NCBI GenBank assembly: GCA_011087765.1
Contig: JAALLA010000007.1
Location: 1 to 44,606 of the forward strand
Reading direction: 5' to 3'
DNA: 44,606 nt
DNA from: Pirellulaceae bacterium
Lineage (GTDB): Bacteria > Planctomycetota > Planctomycetia > Pirellulales > Pirellulaceae
Made by a program: the position numbers and the translations under genes. The notes under the pieces are model-generated. The model was not told the DNA's origin, did not search any database, and worked only from the letters and a program-made list of their open reading frames with translations. Below, piece by piece: positions 42,262 through 44,606 of this stretch (the first letter of the stretch is position 1; every line of letters begins with the position of its first letter).

Positions 42262-44606
42262 TTAAACTTTTTCAAATAATTCAGACCGAGCCCAGCCCTG
42301 GACTCCCGAAGCAGATTCAATTTTTGACCATTTACCACGTTCTTTGAGAACTCGAACCGACTCACCTTCGGCAATCGCGGATGTCATGATGGAAGGAGTG
42401 GATTCGCTACTGCCCTGAAATATGGTTATCTCACTAGCCACAGCGACTGCCTTATTTTCGATTGAGCGAAATGAATTTGAGCCTTGGATCATTACTATCC
42501 CAATTAACAAGGATAATGCAGCAGTAGTAAAGACAGGTTTAAGACCCCGGAAAGGAACTGAGAATTTAAATGCGGTTAAGCCACAAATGACGGTCCAGCT
42601 TAATAGCAGGACTGTAATTCCGATGGAGGAAGGTAACCTGGAAATCCAATTGAGAGTCGTCGACAAAGCATTGACGCCTGATTTTTGAGAATCCGTTGCC
42701 GTTAAAACGATTTGCATGTTCTGACTTGCCTGTTGATTAAACGGAGAATGGCGAAGAGATTTTTGGTAATTAGCGATGGCGTATCCAATCGCATTATTCT
42801 GTAGATGGGCATTCCCTAAGTTTAGGAATAAATCCGTGTTCTGAACCCCGGCATCAACGAGCAGTTGATAATTCTCAATAGCATTCGAGAATAAAGCAGC
42901 AGCTTCGGCAGTGTCTTTTGCTTTAATTTTATTGCCGTGACTATAGTCACGATTCGCAGTCTCAAAAATTTCTGTTTTTTGTATTGAATCCAGTTGAGTA
43001 ACAGGAATGTTTGCATCCGCTGGTGACTGAGAACTGGAGGCAGACTGCGGCAATTGAGTTGAGTTGACTAATTTTGTTAGTAGCATCGTGGCCAAAAAGA
43101 ACCCGAGGGCCAGCGGTACGACAACTGCAAGTTGGCGTAGCCGCTGTCCCTTGAGCTCAAGAGAGAAACACGGTAACTGTGCTTTGATTTTTTTAATGAT
43201 CTGCACAGCGTTTTGTTTTATCGGCGCCAGGGAAATCGCATGCCCTCCATTAAAAGTTGCGTTTTCACAGTCCATTAACAGGCTGTCTAATTCCAAACGT
43301 GTCGAATTGTCGATGCGAGGAGTAAGCCAGGCAATTGCTTCTGGTCGCGTAAGTGTGTCACTTCGATGATCGAGTTGATGGCCAAGCCAATGCATGACTT
43401 GTTTCGAAATCTCGTGAGGAGTCTTCGCGTTGGCTATCTTTCTTAGGCAAGAACGCGATGTCAGCAGTGGGCGGTGTGGTCGAATTTTTTTGAATCCAAT
43501 GAAAATTCCAAGTGCAATTGGAGGAGCGAATAAGAACAGCCAAATGATGGAGGGATTTGCTAGTGCTGGTTGTGGTGAATCAAAGCTGATCTCCTGAACA
43601 TTGTTGAGATCCAATTTGTTCCGAGTTGGCTGGGATCCAACTTCCAGGCTACTTCCCGATACTCCAACGATTGAATCCAAGGCAAGTTCGTCTGCTTTGT
43701 TAACAATGATTGGAATGGGGGCAGTTTGCACAGAAATGAATTGCGCGGTGTCTGGGTTGAAAAAGCTAAATGGAATTGATGGAATCTCTGTGATGCTGGC
43801 GGTCCTTGGGCGAATCGTCGTCGTAAAGACTTTGATGTCTCCTTCGACGATGCCAGCAAGGGGTTCCTCTGAGACTTTAAAATCTTTGGTTAATGCTGGG
43901 AGCGTGTTGAGAGGTGGAGCCTGTACTAATTTCATGGGTCCAGTACCCTGTATTCCGATTTTTAGTGTAATCGGATCCCCCGATTTTACTTGTGTCGGAC
44001 TGGCTTGCGTGACCATTCGGTAACTACCAACCGCGCCGCGATAATTCACAGGTCGCCCTTCCGTTGGAATTGGGAGGACGTCAACGGATGCGATATCGGG
44101 GGCAGTTGAAATTGGACGAGTACGCGAAATCGCCAGCGAATTTCCAAAGGACGAAGGATTGAATGCGTCGAAAAAGTCGTTTTGGAAAGAACTCCGGCCA
44201 AAGGGCGAGTTCTGAAAGAACTGATCAAATGGATCGCGGGAACGCGACAATTCGGTAGGGTAATTAAATTTGATGTTAACATCGGCAAGACTTATTCGCC
44301 CTTCGCTGGTCGGGTAATATTGGCTTTCAATTTCGAAAAGATAATACTTTTGTGGCTTGCCATCTGGGGAGTCGCGAAAGACTTCACGACTGTGAAGGGT
44401 TACCTCAGATTTTGAAATTTGCTCGAACGTGTCTTGGAATGGTCCCCAATGGGTAGTCTCTTTGACAAGTCGAAACATGTCTGCGGCTGAAACGGTAAGG
44501 TCATACTTTTGATTGTGGTATGGCTTGATCCATATCTTTAGTTGCAGGTCCATCGCTTGTCCGACAAATACAGACGTTTCTTTGGTTTGTATTTCCGCAA
44601 ATAATA
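42262..44606 (-). CDS. BatD-like oxygen-tolerance protein fused to TPR (BatE-like) and SH3-like domains, N-terminus outside window
   Basis: The frame is open to the right edge: 17 codons precede the first ATG (44553) and read as BatD sequence (KETSVFVGQAMDLQLKI), so the start lies beyond the window. The BatD region (about 1-330) includes AVGSYRMVTQASPTQVKSGD, the hallmark repeat before GDPITLKIGIQGTGP. A TM (about 340-365) and a cytoplasmic helical region follow, then a TM (about 475-497), a TPR pair (about 545-625: NYQLLVDAGVQNTDLFLNLG, then AIANYQKSLRHSPFNQQ), two more TMs (about 650-710) and a C-terminal bacterial SH3-like domain (about 720-763: VRVLKERGKWSKIESASGVQ). Bat operons usually encode BatD and BatE separately. 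Expected partner: a MoxR/BatA/BatB vWA complex, probably encoded upstream of this gene. Confidence 0.85.
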   Translation of the reverse strand, partial: LFAEIQTKETSVFVGQAMDLQLKIWIKPYHNQKYDLTVSAADMFRLVKETTHWGPFQDTFEQISKSEVTLHSREVFRDSPDGKPQKYYLFEIESQYYPTSEGRISLADVNIKFNYPTELSRSRDPFDQFFQNSPFGRSSFQNDFFDAFNPSSFGNSLAISRTRPISTAPDIASVDVLPIPTEGRPVNYRGAVGSYRMVTQASPTQVKSGDPITLKIGIQGTGPMKLVQAPPLNTLPALTKDFKVSEEPLAGIVEGDIKVFTTTIRPRTASITEIPSIPFSFFNPDTAQFISVQTAPIPIIVNKADELALDSIVGVSGSSLEVGSQPTRNKLDLNNVQEISFDSPQPALANPSIIWLFLFAPPIALGIFIGFKKIRPHRPLLTSRSCLRKIANAKTPHEISKQVMHWLGHQLDHRSDTLTRPEAIAWLTPRIDNSTRLELDSLLMDCENATFNGGHAISLAPIKQNAVQIIKKIKAQLPCFSLELKGQRLRQLAVVVPLALGFFLATMLLTKLVNSTQLPQSASSSQSPADANIPVTQLDSIQKTEIFETANRDYSHGNKIKAKDTAEAAALFSNAIENYQLLVDAGVQNTDLFLNLGNAHLQNNAIGYAIANYQKSLRHSPFNQQASQNMQIVLTATDSQKSGVNALSTTLNWISRLPSSIGITVLLLSWTVICGLTAFKFSVPFRGLKPVFTTAALSLLIGIVMIQGSNSFRSIENKAVAVASEITIFQGSSESTPSIMTSAIAEGESVRVLKERGKWSKIESASGVQGWARSELFEKV

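Noticed and set aside
1-44606. tRNA, rRNA, CRISPR, insertion sequence or prophage
   Set aside because: No tRNA T-arm context, rRNA sequence, spaced direct repeats, transposase or integrase sequence was seen on either strand by reading.

Overview
The window looks like a chromosomal segment of a planctomycete, most likely a Pirellulales/Pirellulaceae-type bacterium of moderate GC. The evidence is the gene content: a DUF1559 prepilin-like protein, a formylglycine sulfatase, a membrane-anchored PQQ-type beta-propeller with TPRs, duplicated ExbD proteins beside ExbB, a SUI1/YciH factor with a Cys-rich N-terminus, a BatD-type protein fused to TPR and SH3-like regions, and secreted proteins with repetitive ExV/RxxP-type segments. 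No rRNA, tRNA, CRISPR array, insertion sequence or phage gene was recognised. Both window edges cut a gene: the first gene lacks its 5' end, and the last (minus strand) lacks its N-terminus.

Layout. (1) 1-11,917, all plus strand: an envelope module made of a terpenoid-cyclase-toroid protein (partial), a single-pass membrane protein with a Gly-rich linker, ExbB/MotA/TolQ, two ExbD paralogues, a very large membrane-anchored TPR/beta-propeller protein, a secreted TPR plus family-5 solute-binding protein, and a secreted protein of unknown function joined to it by an ATGA overlap. (2) 12,299-16,177, plus: a two-TM protein, a two-CBS protein, then a PqiA-like zinc-ribbon membrane protein overlapping an MCE/PqiB-like protein whose C-terminus resembles a degenerate trypsin-like fold. 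(3) 24,538-16,233, minus: YqiJ-like NfeD/OB protein, YqiK-like flotillin and a 1,800-residue coiled-coil AAA+ ATPase, with two strong hairpins before the ATPase gene. (4) 24,539-26,143: a 14-bp tandem repeat and a secreted planctomycete-type protein. (5) 26,679-31,708, plus: TIM-barrel sugar isomerase/epimerase, CYTH protein, deoxynucleoside kinase, a secreted helical protein behind a convincing sigma-54 promoter with an upstream palindrome, a clean rho-independent terminator, and a sulfatase. (6) 31,819-37,180: DUF1559 protein (minus), membrane-anchored vWA protein (plus), secreted M14 metallopeptidase (plus). (7) 37,207-44,606: CPA1 cation/proton antiporter (minus), integral membrane protein with C-terminal leucine-rich repeats (plus), and a minus-strand run of BatD-TPR-SH3, SUI1 and an elongated adenylate-kinase-like protein.

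How the genes may work together. The first module has the parts of a proton-motive-force-driven envelope machine (ExbB/ExbD stator, candidate transducer, periplasmic propeller and solute-binding-fold proteins) but no recognisable TonB, TonB-dependent receptor or ABC permease; it is the best candidate for an undescribed system. The flotillin/YqiJ/AAA+ trio is a known but functionally unresolved membrane-stress association, here without PspA. The PqiA/MCE pair points to lipid transport between the membranes. Functions are assigned from recognised sequence families by eye; no database search was run.
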